Of a stretch of DNA of 64,000 bases, positions 15,943 to 24,261 are shown one piece after another (the stretch's first letter is position 1; each line of letters begins with the position of its first letter). The stretch covers positions 31,938 to 95,937 of the forward strand of contig DAOULH010000103.1 of the NCBI GenBank assembly GCA_034420475.1. The letters run 5' to 3'. The position numbers were made by a program, and so were the translations under genes. Source of the DNA: Bin87 sp034420475 (GTDB taxonomy: Bacteria; Chloroflexota; Dehalococcoidia; Lucifugimonadales; UBA3495). Under the pieces are notes generated by a model. That model was given only the letters and a program-made list of their open reading frames with translations. It made no database searches and was not told where the DNA came from.

Positions 15943-17340
15943 TCAGTTGCGCCGTTCGAGGAACAGAGGCATACCGCCTTTGGCCCGCAGGGATATGAGT
16001 GGCTGGAGTCTGACCTCGTGCCGTGGGTCGTGGCGCAGGGTCCAGCGCTGACCGAGGGTTGCCAGCAGCAGCATGGCCTCCATCCATGCGAAACCCTCGC
16101 CGATGCACAGGCGCGGCCCGCCGCCGAAGGGGTAATAAGCGAACCGATGCCGGCCGGCGCGAAACTCCGGCGTCCAGCGGTCGGGCCGAAACTCCAGCGG
16201 ACCGTCGAACCAGCGGGGATCGCGGTGGATGATCAGCTGGGGCGCCGACAGGACGGCGCCGGCCGGTATGTCCCAGCCGCCCAGGGTGATGGGCCGGAAG
16301 GTCATCCGGGCGGTGGACCAGATGGGCGGGTACAGTCGCATGGACTCGGTCAGCACCCGTTCGGTGACAGGCAGGTTTGCCAAATCCTCAGGGGTTGGAT
16401 CGCGCCGGCCGAGCACGTCGTCCAGCTCGGCGTGGAAGCGGGCCTGGATGTCGGGGTGCGTGGCCAGCAAGTACCAGGTCCAAGTCAGGGCGACGGCGGT
16501 GGTCTCGTGGCCGGCGGCGAACAGGGTGATGACCTCGTCGCGCAGTTGGGTATCGGTCATCACGGCGTCTTCGGGGCTGGCGGCCTCCTCGTCCCGCACG
16601 TTGAGCAGCAGCGAGAGGAGATCGTCGCCTTCCAGGCCGGACTGGCGGCGTTGGGCGATGAGGCCGTAGATGGTCTCATCCAGGTAAGCAAGTTCGCGCC
16701 GGAACCGGCGGGTGAAGGGAAAGGGCAGGCGATGCACCAGACGGCGCAGGCCCCGAGGCCGATTGTCTTGGGCCTTGATATATTCGTTGCCGACCTCGAA
16801 AGCTACCCCAATGCGACGCACAGTGTCGGGCAGGTCCAGGCCGAACAGGGTCTTGACCACAATGTGCAGGGTGAGTTCGCTCATCTCACGGGCCATATCG
16901 ACGTGTTCGCCGTCCTGCCATCGCCTCTCGTGGCGCCGGGAGAAGTCGGTCATGATCTGAGCGTAGCCGGCGATGCGTCGATGGTGGAACTGCGGCTGCA
17001 TCAAGCGGCGCTGGCGCAGGTGCAGCGGGTCGTCGGAGGTGACCAGGCCGTCGCCCAGAAGGTAGCGCAGAGACGCAGTCGTACGACCGCGCCCCACCGA
17101 CTGATGGTTGTTTACGAACAGTTCCTGGACCAGGTCCGGATGACTGACCAGGTACACCAGCGCCGGTTTGGTGGACATGGTTGCCAGGTCGCCGTAACCG
17201 GCGGTCTCCTGCATGAGTCCAATTACGTCGGTAAGGTAGCGTAAGGACTGGCCGACGACGGGCCACTCGGGCGGACCGGGAGGCAACGCGGAGCGGTCGA
17301 CCACCGGATTGGGCGGATATGCGGTGGTGGAGGTGGTCAT
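15943..17340 (-). CDS. Cytochrome P450
   Basis: 465 residues from ATG 17340, which has GGAG seven bases upstream; an upstream GTG would add 15 residues without a binding site. All P450 hallmarks are present: the I-helix AGHETT (about 276-281), K-helix ExxR within ESMRLYPP (332-335), PERF-like FRPDRW near 385, and the heme loop FGGGPRLCIG with the thiolate Cys at about 412. The proline-rich N-terminus (RSALPPGPPEWPVVG) and absence of a TM anchor point to a soluble class using separate ferredoxin/reductase partners, none of which is adjacent. It resembles the CYP102/CYP4-like bacterial fatty-acid or terpenoid hydroxylases, but the substrate is unknown. Confidence 0.94.
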   Translation of the reverse strand: MTTSTTAYPPNPVVDRSALPPGPPEWPVVGQSLRYLTDVIGLMQETAGYGDLATMSTKPALVYLVSHPDLVQELFVNNHQSVGRGRTTASLRYLLGDGLVTSDDPLHLRQRRLMQPQFHHRRIAGYAQIMTDFSRRHERRWQDGEHVDMAREMSELTLHIVVKTLFGLDLPDTVRRIGVAFEVGNEYIKAQDNRPRGLRRLVHRLPFPFTRRFRRELAYLDETIYGLIAQRRQSGLEGDDLLSLLLNVRDEEAASPEDAVMTDTQLRDEVITLFAAGHETTAVALTWTWYLLATHPDIQARFHAELDDVLGRRDPTPEDLANLPVTERVLTESMRLYPPIWSTARMTFRPITLGGWDIPAGAVLSAPQLIIHRDPRWFDGPLEFRPDRWTPEFRAGRHRFAYYPFGGGPRLCIGEGFAWMEAMLLLATLGQRWTLRHDPRHEVRLQPLISLRAKGGMPLFLERRN

Positions 17341-17465
17341 GGCCGGCTCCAGCGTGGGAATAGGCTCATTCTGCCAGCGGGACACATACCGGGCAACGGT
17401 CTGGTCTTCCGGTCACTGAACGGTGAACTCACCTTTTGGTACGACCGGGAAGGCGTCGCTGCTTC

Positions 17466-18242
17466 CTACGACCGTCCCGCCTGCGCCAACAGCGCCAGCA
17501 GCATCCGCCCCATCTGCGCCTCGTGATACGGCGCGAACGCCGTAAACTCCCGCAGGTTGCGCGCCGCTTCTTGCTCAGGGTTAAACCGTTCTCCCATCAG
17601 CTCATAGTCGCTTGCCAACTCACGGTTCCAAACGCGCAGTTCGTCAAGGGTCAGTTGCGGCTCGAACTGAAACCCGTAGGACGGCCCGTAGCGGAACGCC
17701 ATGGGGAAGCGAACGTAGCCGCCGTCCCGGCGGAGCATGGTACCCTCGGCCAGCAGGATTCCGCCGGGCGGTACGGTGAACTGCTCGCCGTGCAGCGTGG
17801 GCACCAGCGGAATGTTGATCTCGCCAAAGGCCGGGTCGGTGCGACCGGCTTGGGTGATGTCAATTTTTCGCAGCCCGAACTGGTAGCCTCCGGTGGGCGC
17901 AACCGCTCCGCCCAGCGCCCGCGACAATAGTTGTGCCCCCAGGCAGATGCCAATGACGGGTGTCGGCTCCCGGTTGCCCACGTCTCCGGTGGCGGCGGCA
18001 CGCAGATACGCCATCTCCTGGATCAGGGCCGGGAAGTTGTCGTTGGCCGACATCGGCCCGCCCAGCGCCACCACCAGGTCCACTCCCGAAATATCTGGCG
18101 CATCGAACTCGGCATAATTCGGCGCGCTGTCGCACACCCGTACCTGGTGCAGATCGAAATCCGCTTGCCGCAGTATCCCGGTGAAGTTGCCGCCCAGCGT
18201 TTCCACCGGATGGTGCTGAATGACGACGGCGCGCTTGGTCAC
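17466..18242 (-). CDS. Class I glutamine amidotransferase-like protein, catalytic triad incomplete
   Basis: 258 residues, GTG start. The GATase1 fold is recognisable: VVIQHHPVETLG at the N-terminus, DLVVALGGPMSAND near residue 55-68, and the nucleophile elbow PVIGICLGAQLLSRALGG with Cys100. The usual final motif FHPE, carrying the catalytic His and Glu, reads FQFEPQ at 191-196, so His is replaced by Glu and Glu by Gln. Glutaminase activity is therefore doubtful unless another His serves. Family members with intact triads release ammonia from glutamine; stand-alone GMP-synthase-like forms have varied roles, including detoxification. It lies just upstream of the modification cassette but is transcribed away from it. 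Confidence 0.8.
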   Translation of the reverse strand: MTKRAVVIQHHPVETLGGNFTGILRQADFDLHQVRVCDSAPNYAEFDAPDISGVDLVVALGGPMSANDNFPALIQEMAYLRAAATGDVGNREPTPVIGICLGAQLLSRALGGAVAPTGGYQFGLRKIDITQAGRTDPAFGEINIPLVPTLHGEQFTVPPGGILLAEGTMLRRDGGYVRFPMAFRYGPSYGFQFEPQLTLDELRVWNRELASDYELMGERFNPEQEAARNLREFTAFAPYHEAQMGRMLLALLAQAGRS

Positions 18243-18272
18243 TATGTCATACCGCCTTAGAATGACAAGTTT

Positions 18273-18301
18273 TTGCGGACGGGCATTTGATGTGGTATAA
18301 G
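18273..18301 (+). promoter_or_regulatory. Putative promoter of the 18371-20823 cassette
   Basis: TTGCGG at 18273-18278 and TATAAG at 18296-18301 are separated by exactly 17 bases, a reasonable sigma-70-type pair located 70 bp before the first cassette gene. Confidence 0.5.
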
Positions 18302-18341
18302 CCTACTATCCGCATCCTACATCGATCTGGGGGGAGAGGGC

Positions 18342-18392
18342 ATGATAAGGGGTTGCGATAACGAGGCAGTATGTACGGAGAGGCAGATCTGA
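18342..18392 (+). CDS. Possible 16-codon upstream frame overlapping the cassette's first gene
   Basis: ATG at 18342 follows GGGGGGAGAGGG, the strongest ribosome binding site in the neighbourhood, yet the frame (MIRGCDNEAVCTERQI) ends at TGA 18390-18392, inside the PP-loop gene in another frame. Ribosomes loaded here would terminate 20 bases past the gene's ATG, so it may couple or limit its translation. Equally, the purine run may simply serve the ATG at 18371. Confidence 0.28.
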   Translation: MIRGCDNEAVCTERQI

Positions 18393-19195
18393 CCGTAATA
18401 TCGTTGGGCGGCGGCGTACAAAGCTCCGTGGTGGCACTGATGGCTGCCAAGGGCCTCATCAAGCCTATGCCGGACTTTGCCATTTTCGCCGACACCGGGT
18501 GGGAACCGGGCAACGTTTATCGCCATCTCGATTGGTTGGAAACTCAGATGCCGTTCCCGCTGCGACGGGTTCAGAGCGGCAACATAAGAGATGACATCCT
18601 GGCCGGCACAAACTCGACCGGACAGCAGTTCAGTTCCATACCCGCCTTCGTCCGCACTAAAACCGGCAAAAGAGGACTGGCCAAACGGCAGTGCACTCGT
18701 GAGTACAAGTTGACGCCCATCGAAACAGAACTGCGTGACTTGTTGGGGCTTGGCTACCGGCAAGTTACACCTCCCGGGGTTTTCGTGGAGTTATGGATTG
18801 GAATCAGTCGTGATGAGATCATCCGAATGAAACCCAGCCGGCAATCGTGGATTGAAAACTATTGGCCATTGGTTGAGCTTGGGATGACCCGCGACGACTG
18901 CAAAGCATGGTTCGCCGAACATTATCCCGATCTCCAATTGCCGCGCAGTGCCTGCATCGGCTGTCCTTTTCATACCGATGAGGAATGGATTGAGATGAAA
19001 AAATCTGATCCTGAATCTTGGGCAGACGCGGTATTCGTTGACGAGAGCCTGCGTGCCAAGGGTCGAGCTGAACGCTTCGGTGGCGAAATGTACCTGCACG
19101 GTAGCATGTTGCCTCTGAGCGACGTGCAATTTTGTCATACATCGCCGCAACTCTCACTGTTTGGCAATGAATGCGAGGGCATGTGTGGAGTGTGA
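18371..19195 (+). CDS. PP-loop PAPS reductase-like / DndC-like sulfurtransferase protein
   Basis: 274 residues; an in-frame stop just upstream fixes the start at ATG 18371 or later, and the PP-loop lies at once after it: VISLGGGVQSSVVAL, with S11-GGG-QSS as the ATP-pyrophosphatase motif. Then ADTGWEPGNVY near 40, QCTREYK (Cys108) and a C-terminal metal/Fe-S-type cluster ACIGCPFHTDEEW (Cys195, Cys198) and CEGMC (Cys268, Cys272). The adenine-nucleotide alpha-hydrolase superfamily includes PAPS reductase, DndC (DNA phosphorothioation) and many phage proteins; the Cys pattern resembles the last two more than CysH. It adenylates or sulfurates a nucleic acid or small substrate. The genes for a GIY-YIG nuclease and a DGQHR protein follow directly. 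G+C drops to about 38 percent near 18961. Confidence 0.82.
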   Translation: MYGEADLTVISLGGGVQSSVVALMAAKGLIKPMPDFAIFADTGWEPGNVYRHLDWLETQMPFPLRRVQSGNIRDDILAGTNSTGQQFSSIPAFVRTKTGKRGLAKRQCTREYKLTPIETELRDLLGLGYRQVTPPGVFVELWIGISRDEIIRMKPSRQSWIENYWPLVELGMTRDDCKAWFAEHYPDLQLPRSACIGCPFHTDEEWIEMKKSDPESWADAVFVDESLRAKGRAERFGGEMYLHGSMLPLSDVQFCHTSPQLSLFGNECEGMCGV

Positions 19196-19196
19196 A

Positions 19197-19535
19197 ATGG
19201 TGGTCGTATGCTGTGCCGTGAATGCCCTCAGAACTCGGGTACAGGGCTTTGACTACGGTTTCCATTATCGAATAGAACGTGGGCTACAAGGGCTCTACGC
19301 TTTTTGGCTTTCCGGGGGCGCTTGTCTGTACGTGGGTATGACAACAGACTTTCAAATTCGGCTAGGCCGGCATCGCACAGCCACGCATAACTCGGAGTTG
19401 CAGCAGTATTTTGCCGCGTTCGATGGTGAGGTACTTGTATCATATATTGTGTTGCCCGGTTATTCCAGAACCGAGTTGCGAAACATGGAAGCGAGAGCCA
19501 TCGAAAAACTACGCCCATTCAACAATATTGCATAG
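19197..19535 (+). CDS. Minimal GIY-YIG nuclease-domain protein
   Basis: 112 residues. The ATG at 19197 is one base after the stop of the preceding gene and follows GGAG, so translation is coupled; a longer frame starting at 19161 would overlap that gene. The GIY-YIG fold is represented by GLYAFW (32-37) and CLYVGMT (43-49) with Arg55 in FQIRLGRHR, a His-rich THNSEL, and the catalytic Glu98 in RNMEARAIEKLRPFNN, whose terminal Asn is also family-typical. There is no DNA-binding extension, so specificity must come from a partner or the target. Such single-domain nucleases cut or nick DNA, including modified or damaged DNA. Flanked by a DndC-like and a DndB-like gene. Confidence 0.8.
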   Translation: MVVVCCAVNALRTRVQGFDYGFHYRIERGLQGLYAFWLSGGACLYVGMTTDFQIRLGRHRTATHNSELQQYFAAFDGEVLVSYIVLPGYSRTELRNMEARAIEKLRPFNNIA

Positions 19536-19560
19536 TATCCAAAACCAAGGAGGAAGCCGT

Positions 19561-20823
19561 ATGGCTACAGTCATTCCGGCTACGCGGGGGACTTTCGGGA
19601 GTACAGAGTATTACCTCACTACAATGAATGTAGCGGAGGTTTTGCGGATGGTCCGGTTCCCCAAAGACATCCCTGAATGGGAAAACTTGAGCATTGAAGA
19701 CCGCTGGCAGCGCGAAATCAATTTCGCGAGGATCCGCAAAGACATCGCTCCATATTTCGCAGAAGACGAAGACCGGTTTTCTGGGGCTGTGGTATTGGCG
19801 GTGCTGAACGATGAGGAAATGGACTTCGAGCCGCTGTCGGATTTCCTTGAGGGCAAGAATCCATTCCGTAGAACATACCAGAGCGCGGCTCGAGCCCTTG
19901 GGTTTGTGGTCTTGGGCGGTAGCGAGATTCTGGTGCCCCTTGACGGACAGCATCGCCTCATGGCGTTCAGATTTGCGATTGATGGCGTTGATCACAACAA
20001 CAGGACCATCGAAGGCATCCAAAGCAACATCGCATTGGGTAAAGATGACGTTGCGGTCATTTTGGTGCGATTCACGAATCAAGGTTCACGGCGGATTTTC
20101 AACAAAATCAATCGTTACGCGAAACCGACCGTCAAAGGCGACAACCTGATAACCGACGATGACGACGCGGTCGCCGTCATCACGCGAGAGCTGTTGCGTT
20201 CAGATGACGGTGTCCTTGATGCAGGTCTGGCCAGGATTGGCTCCAACACCCTCAACAAAACTGCCCGAGAGTTCACAACACTGGCGACTTTTTACGAAGC
20301 CAACCTTGCGATCATTCTAGGCCTGAAATTCGTTGCCAGCGGCAGACCGCATGACATGGACCAGGCCAGGCAGGCGCTGGTCAAAGGGCGGCTCAAGGCA
20401 GTTTGGGAACGTCTGTTGTCCAACATTGATATGTGGGCCAAAGCCGTTTCCGATCCTTCTCCGTCGGGAGACAAAACTCGGATCGAAATTCGGGAACAGA
20501 CATTGTTGGGTAAACCCATCGGGCAACTCGCCTTGGTGCGCGCGTATTTGCTGATGCGAGAACGTTGCGGCGGAGTGTCGGATGACGATCTATGTGACCG
20601 ATTGAATCGCATCCATTGGGGCGTCGACTCCCCAATATGGCATGGCGTGCTGCTGAATCCCAACGGCCGTGTCATGTCGGGCAGTACGACGGTTAATCGG
20701 GCCTGCGAGTTCATCGCGCATCTCGGCGGAGCAAAGCTAACCGATGAAGAGGTTGAGCGATTGCTCGAGCACATTCACGGTGGCGATTGGGAGGCGCATG
20801 AATTGCCTGAACCCGTGGCATAG
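19561..20823 (+). CDS. DGQHR-domain protein (DndB-like)
   Basis: 420 residues; ATG 19561 follows AGGAGG and lies 25 bp after the nuclease gene. The signature DGQHR is at residues 128-132 in LVPLDGQHRLMAFRFAID, preceded by ILV strand context and followed by VAVILVRFTNQGSRRIFNKINR, the region that in DndB and ParB-like relatives forms the nucleotide-binding core (IFNKINRYAKP, residues about 180-190). DGQHR proteins include DndB, which regulates and limits DNA phosphorothioation, and related proteins in deazaguanine modification clusters. The family may hydrolyse nucleotides. My hand count of 19561-19800 gives 126 G+C in 240 bases, well under neighbouring genes, supporting transfer. No DndA, DndD or DndE is present. 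Confidence 0.82.
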   Translation: MATVIPATRGTFGSTEYYLTTMNVAEVLRMVRFPKDIPEWENLSIEDRWQREINFARIRKDIAPYFAEDEDRFSGAVVLAVLNDEEMDFEPLSDFLEGKNPFRRTYQSAARALGFVVLGGSEILVPLDGQHRLMAFRFAIDGVDHNNRTIEGIQSNIALGKDDVAVILVRFTNQGSRRIFNKINRYAKPTVKGDNLITDDDDAVAVITRELLRSDDGVLDAGLARIGSNTLNKTAREFTTLATFYEANLAIILGLKFVASGRPHDMDQARQALVKGRLKAVWERLLSNIDMWAKAVSDPSPSGDKTRIEIREQTLLGKPIGQLALVRAYLLMRERCGGVSDDDLCDRLNRIHWGVDSPIWHGVLLNPNGRVMSGSTTVNRACEFIAHLGGAKLTDEEVERLLEHIHGGDWEAHELPEPVA

Positions 20824-20834
20824 GCGATAGGCCA

Positions 20835-21350
20835 CTAGATGCTCCGTGCCAGATCCGCCAGCACCAGCCGGTCCGTCGGGAATGCCAGCGGCTCCGGCGG
20901 GTCCGACGGTGCAAACCAGCCCACGCGATCCAGGTCATCCGACGCTGATGCCTTGCCGCCGGCAACGGTCGCGTAGAACCACACCCCCACCGTCAGCGAG
21001 GCCGCGTTGTGAAAGTTGGAATGCACCGCGCAGACTTCACCGATCTCCACGTCCAATCCGGTCTCCTCCTCAAACTCCCGCCGCGCCGCCTCGCGAATGT
21101 CCTCCCCCCACTCTACATAACCGCACGGAATGCACCACTCCCCCACGTTGCCGCCGGCAGATCGCCGCCCCAGCAGCACCCGGCCTGCATCGTCCAACAC
21201 CACCACGGCGACGCCCACCGCCGGATTGCGGAAATGCACGAACCCGCACGACCCGCAGGACGGCCGCGGCAGGCCACCGCGGACCTTGGTGTCTAGAGCC
21301 TTACCGCACCGGGGACAGTAGCGATAATCGGGAGAAACGGAGTCCGGCAT
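20835..21350 (-). CDS. NUDIX hydrolase with zinc ribbon
   Basis: 171 residues. An N-terminal zinc ribbon (CPRCG at 12-16, CGSCG at 32-36) precedes a NUDIX domain whose box GYVEWGEDIREAARREFEEE is intact with the REFEEE glutamates, near residues 78-97. This architecture is that of NadC/MutT-like and YfcD-like enzymes; it hydrolyses a nucleoside diphosphate linked to another moiety (X-P-P-N). Substrate undetermined. It converges on the DGQHR gene, with stop codons 12 bp apart. Confidence 0.9.
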   Translation of the reverse strand: MPDSVSPDYRYCPRCGKALDTKVRGGLPRPSCGSCGFVHFRNPAVGVAVVVLDDAGRVLLGRRSAGGNVGEWCIPCGYVEWGEDIREAARREFEEETGLDVEIGEVCAVHSNFHNAASLTVGVWFYATVAGGKASASDDLDRVGWFAPSDPPEPLAFPTDRLVLADLARSI

Positions 21351-21359
21351 CGGCGCGTT

Positions 21360-22940
21360 TCAGGTGGCCGCCCGGCCCCGACGCAGTCCTCTACCCGGCA
21401 GCGCCCCGGTATTCTCGCCCTGCTGGATTACGACCTGCCCGTTGACGATGACGTACTCGATGCCCACCGGGTATTGCTTGGGGTTCTCCTTGGTCGCCAG
21501 TGCTTTCACCGTGTCCGGGTTGAACACCACGATGTCCGCCTTGAACCCGTCGCGCAACAGGCCCCGGTCCGGGATGCCCAGCCGCTGGGCGGGAAACGAG
21601 GTCATCTTGCGGATGGCCTCGGGCAGTCGCAGGTGCTGTTCGGCCCGCACGAATTCGGCCAGGACGATGGGGAAGCACCCGTAGGTGCGCGGGTTGGGAT
21701 ACTCGCCGAACAGGATGGCGTCCGACGCGATCATGCCGCAGGGGTGCGACACAAAGGCGTAAAGCGTCTGCGCGTTGGTGCCCAGCCCGACGGTGCTGAT
21801 GCCCAGGTTCTCGTCCAGCAGCAGGTCGAAGAGCGTATCAGCGGGATCCTGACCGCGCATCTCCGCGATGTCGGTAATCAGCCGCCCATCGTAGATCTGG
21901 TTCTCCGGCTTGGTGAAGTTGGTCAGCCAGTTGTTCTCCAGCCGGCTCGGCGTGATCTCCCGCTTCATCCGCGCCCGGTCATCGGCATCCTGGAGCGCCG
22001 CGATCAGCCGCTCCGGTCCGCCGTCCTTGGCCCAGTGTGGCAACCCGATGGTGGGTGTGGTGCCCGAGTACGGGTAGGTGTAGCAATCAAAGGTGCAGTC
22101 GATTCCCTCCGCCCTGGCATCCTCCACCAGGCCCAGGTGTCCCAGGTGGCTGCCCACTCCGGACACGGACTGCCGGTAGTGCGTCAGGTGCACCGGTATG
22201 CCGCTCCTGCGGCCGATCTCCACCGCTTCATGCCACGGCGCCAGGTAACCCTGGCTCAGCAGGCTGGCCCGCGTGTGCGTGTGGTAGATGCCGCCCAGCG
22301 AAGCCGCCGTCTCGGACAGCGCCACCAGTTCATCGGTGTCCGCGTAGGCGCCCGGCGGGTAGTCCAGCCCCGTGGATAATCCCCACGCGCCTTCCTCCAT
22401 AGCCTCGCGCACCACGGATTGCATATCAGCAATCTCACCCTCGGTAGCCGCCCGTTGATCCCACCCCACGCTCCAGATGCGCACCGGCGAGTTGCCCAGG
22501 ATGTAGGCCATGTTGATCGCCACGGTGTTGTCGTACTTGCCCAGCAGGTCGGCCACGGTGAGCCAGTCCGCCGGCATTGGCGGGTAGCCGTTCAGCCCCG
22601 CGTCCAGCCAGATGTACCGGTGCAGATCTTCCTGCGTCCGGAAAGGCGCGTGGGAAATGCCGTCGATGCCCACCAGCTCAGTGGTGACGCCCTGCCGCAC
22701 CTTGGGATCGTGGTGTGGTTCGCCGAGTATCGTCAAACCGGCATGGGAATGCAGATCGACGAACCCGGGGCAGACCACGTGGCCGGCGGCGTCGATGACG
22801 CGCCTGGCGTTTTCACGCAGATCTGCGTCGTCGCCCCGGTGGATGGTCACCGTGTCGTCCGTGACTGCCACCGCCGCGTAGAACCCGGGGCTGCCCGAGC
22901 CGTCAATTACCTGTCCGTTGGAGATCAGTAGGTCTATCAT
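21360..22940 (-). CDS. D-aminoacylase / N-acyl-D-amino-acid deacylase family amidohydrolase
   Basis: 526 residues from ATG 22940 (MIDLLISNGQVIDGSGSP); the open frame extends 62 further codons that look non-coding. The N-terminal strand pattern and VCPGFVDLHSHAGLTI supply HxH metal ligands at about residues 66-68. Later GVTTELVGIDG, WGLSTGLDYPPGAYADTDEL and HLTHYRQS match the subgroup, and MIASDAILFGEYPNPRTYG near 400 carries the late metal-ligand Asp and the family's Asn-Pro-Arg sequence. The enzyme hydrolyses N-acyl-D-amino acids or, in relatives, dihydroorotase-like ring amides. These are abundant in SAR202-like and Actinobacterial genomes. The gene follows NUDIX by 9 bp on the same strand. 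Confidence 0.93.
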   Translation of the reverse strand: MIDLLISNGQVIDGSGSPGFYAAVAVTDDTVTIHRGDDADLRENARRVIDAAGHVVCPGFVDLHSHAGLTILGEPHHDPKVRQGVTTELVGIDGISHAPFRTQEDLHRYIWLDAGLNGYPPMPADWLTVADLLGKYDNTVAINMAYILGNSPVRIWSVGWDQRAATEGEIADMQSVVREAMEEGAWGLSTGLDYPPGAYADTDELVALSETAASLGGIYHTHTRASLLSQGYLAPWHEAVEIGRRSGIPVHLTHYRQSVSGVGSHLGHLGLVEDARAEGIDCTFDCYTYPYSGTTPTIGLPHWAKDGGPERLIAALQDADDRARMKREITPSRLENNWLTNFTKPENQIYDGRLITDIAEMRGQDPADTLFDLLLDENLGISTVGLGTNAQTLYAFVSHPCGMIASDAILFGEYPNPRTYGCFPIVLAEFVRAEQHLRLPEAIRKMTSFPAQRLGIPDRGLLRDGFKADIVVFNPDTVKALATKENPKQYPVGIEYVIVNGQVVIQQGENTGALPGRGLRRGRAAT

Positions 22941-22977
22941 GGCAGGATGATAGCACGCGCGTGGAGGAGCGCACGCC

Positions 22978-23817
22978 ATGCTGAATATCTTTTCACGATT
23001 GTTCAGGAGATTGTCTTCCGGCAGACAACGGCAGCAGGATGCTCCCGGATACAGTGTCCATCCGCCCGGCTTGACCTTCTTGACGGACGTCACCGCCGGC
23101 CGCTGGGTAGAGGACGGGTTTTCCACCGATTTCGCGTCCGTTGGCGCGCTGGTGCCGGGCGGGTATGCGGCCTACGCTCGCGTGCTGCACCCGGCATGGG
23201 ACGCATCCGACCGGACGGTGCCATGGTCTGCTGTGGCCGCTTGGTCCGGCAGGGTGTATCACTCGCAGATGTCATTCGAGGGCATTAGTTCGCCCGTCGC
23301 CGACCACGGTTTGCGTCTGCCGCCGTGGCGCGAAGACCCCAACCACGGCAGCCTGGACGAGGAGGTAGCGACCGAGTTGGCCGCTTTCCTCTCGCGGTTC
23401 ACCGGCACGCCGAAACAGTGCTATTTCGGGGTTTGGGAGGGTTACGGTCAGTACTCCGGCGGTGCTGCCTTGCTCACTTCGGATGGAAGCGGTAGGCCGC
23501 TGCCACCGCCCCGTGACATCAGGAGGGCGCAGCGGATCCGTGGCTGTGACCGCAACTATCTGCTCTACACCGGCGAATTGCAGGATATAACCGCCTTCTA
23601 CGCCAACTTCCTGTCTGAGCCGCCCAACATCTGGTGGCCGGCTGACCGCGCCTGGTTTGTCGCCACCGATATCGACCTCGATTCCACGTACATCGGCGCC
23701 AGTCAGGAATGCATCGATGCTCTATTCCGCCATCCCGCGCTGGAAGCCGTGCCCGCCGAATATCGCGCTTCGGTCGCCATGACGGCGGACACCATCAACC
23801 TGGGCGATCCAATCTGA
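22978..23817 (+). CDS. Conserved hypothetical protein
   Basis: 279 residues; GGAGGAG precedes the ATG. There are no TM helices or signal peptide. Around residues 49-70 it reads STDFASVGALVPGGYAAYAR, and near 225-250 WWPADRAWFVATDIDLDSTYIG, a pattern I associate with a widespread actinobacterial hypothetical family in which that C-terminal segment is the most conserved part. It is rich in Trp and Tyr, suggesting an aromatic-lined pocket. Function unknown. It is divergent from the D-aminoacylase with only 37 bp between starts and convergent with the protease gene. Confidence 0.68.
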   Translation: MLNIFSRLFRRLSSGRQRQQDAPGYSVHPPGLTFLTDVTAGRWVEDGFSTDFASVGALVPGGYAAYARVLHPAWDASDRTVPWSAVAAWSGRVYHSQMSFEGISSPVADHGLRLPPWREDPNHGSLDEEVATELAAFLSRFTGTPKQCYFGVWEGYGQYSGGAALLTSDGSGRPLPPPRDIRRAQRIRGCDRNYLLYTGELQDITAFYANFLSEPPNIWWPADRAWFVATDIDLDSTYIGASQECIDALFRHPALEAVPAEYRASVAMTADTINLGDPI

Positions 23818-23853
23818 ATGCGACTGGGCCGCGCGGACGCCGCCGAAACCAGT

Positions 23854-24261
23854 TCATTCCTGATGCAACTCCAATCGGCTCCGCGGAAAATCGTACTCCA
23901 TGCGTATTTGGTTCAGCAGGTCGCGGCCCAGCAGCGAATCCAAGCCGTCGGTAACCGGATGGGGCTTGGCGATGGAAATGTCGATCTCAAACTCCCGGGC
24001 GCTGCCGTCGTTATCGTTGAAGGAAAGCACGGCTGGCTCCATGTAATAGAGCAAAACGCCACCCGCGCTGATGAACTCGGCGGGGTTGTCCAGCAGGTCG
24101 AACGGGCAATCCAGGTCTGCCGCCGCATCGGGATGCAGGATGGTGGTGTCCGAGCCGGTATCAACCAGGAAGGTGACTTGTCCTATCAAGCCGAACCGCG
24201 GCAGGAACACGTTGCATTCGATGACAGGCAGCCCGTCGTCAGTGAACCGGCCGGTAATCAT
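23854..24261 (-). CDS. Retropepsin-like aspartic protease domain protein
   Basis: 135 residues. The start ATG 24261 overlaps the upstream gene's stop in an ATGA arrangement, giving MITGRFTDDGLPVIECNVFL; the longer frame is not needed. The aspartic-protease motif is VTFLVDTGSDTTILHPD (Asp-Thr-Gly at about residues 36-38) and a second half with LLGRDLLNQIRMEYDF. Single-domain retropepsins act as homodimers. In bacteria this type (clan AA) is often paired with the small upstream protein seen here. No TM segment. Substrate unknown. Confidence 0.8.
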   Translation of the reverse strand: MITGRFTDDGLPVIECNVFLPRFGLIGQVTFLVDTGSDTTILHPDAAADLDCPFDLLDNPAEFISAGGVLLYYMEPAVLSFNDNDGSAREFEIDISIAKPHPVTDGLDSLLGRDLLNQIRMEYDFPRSRLELHQE

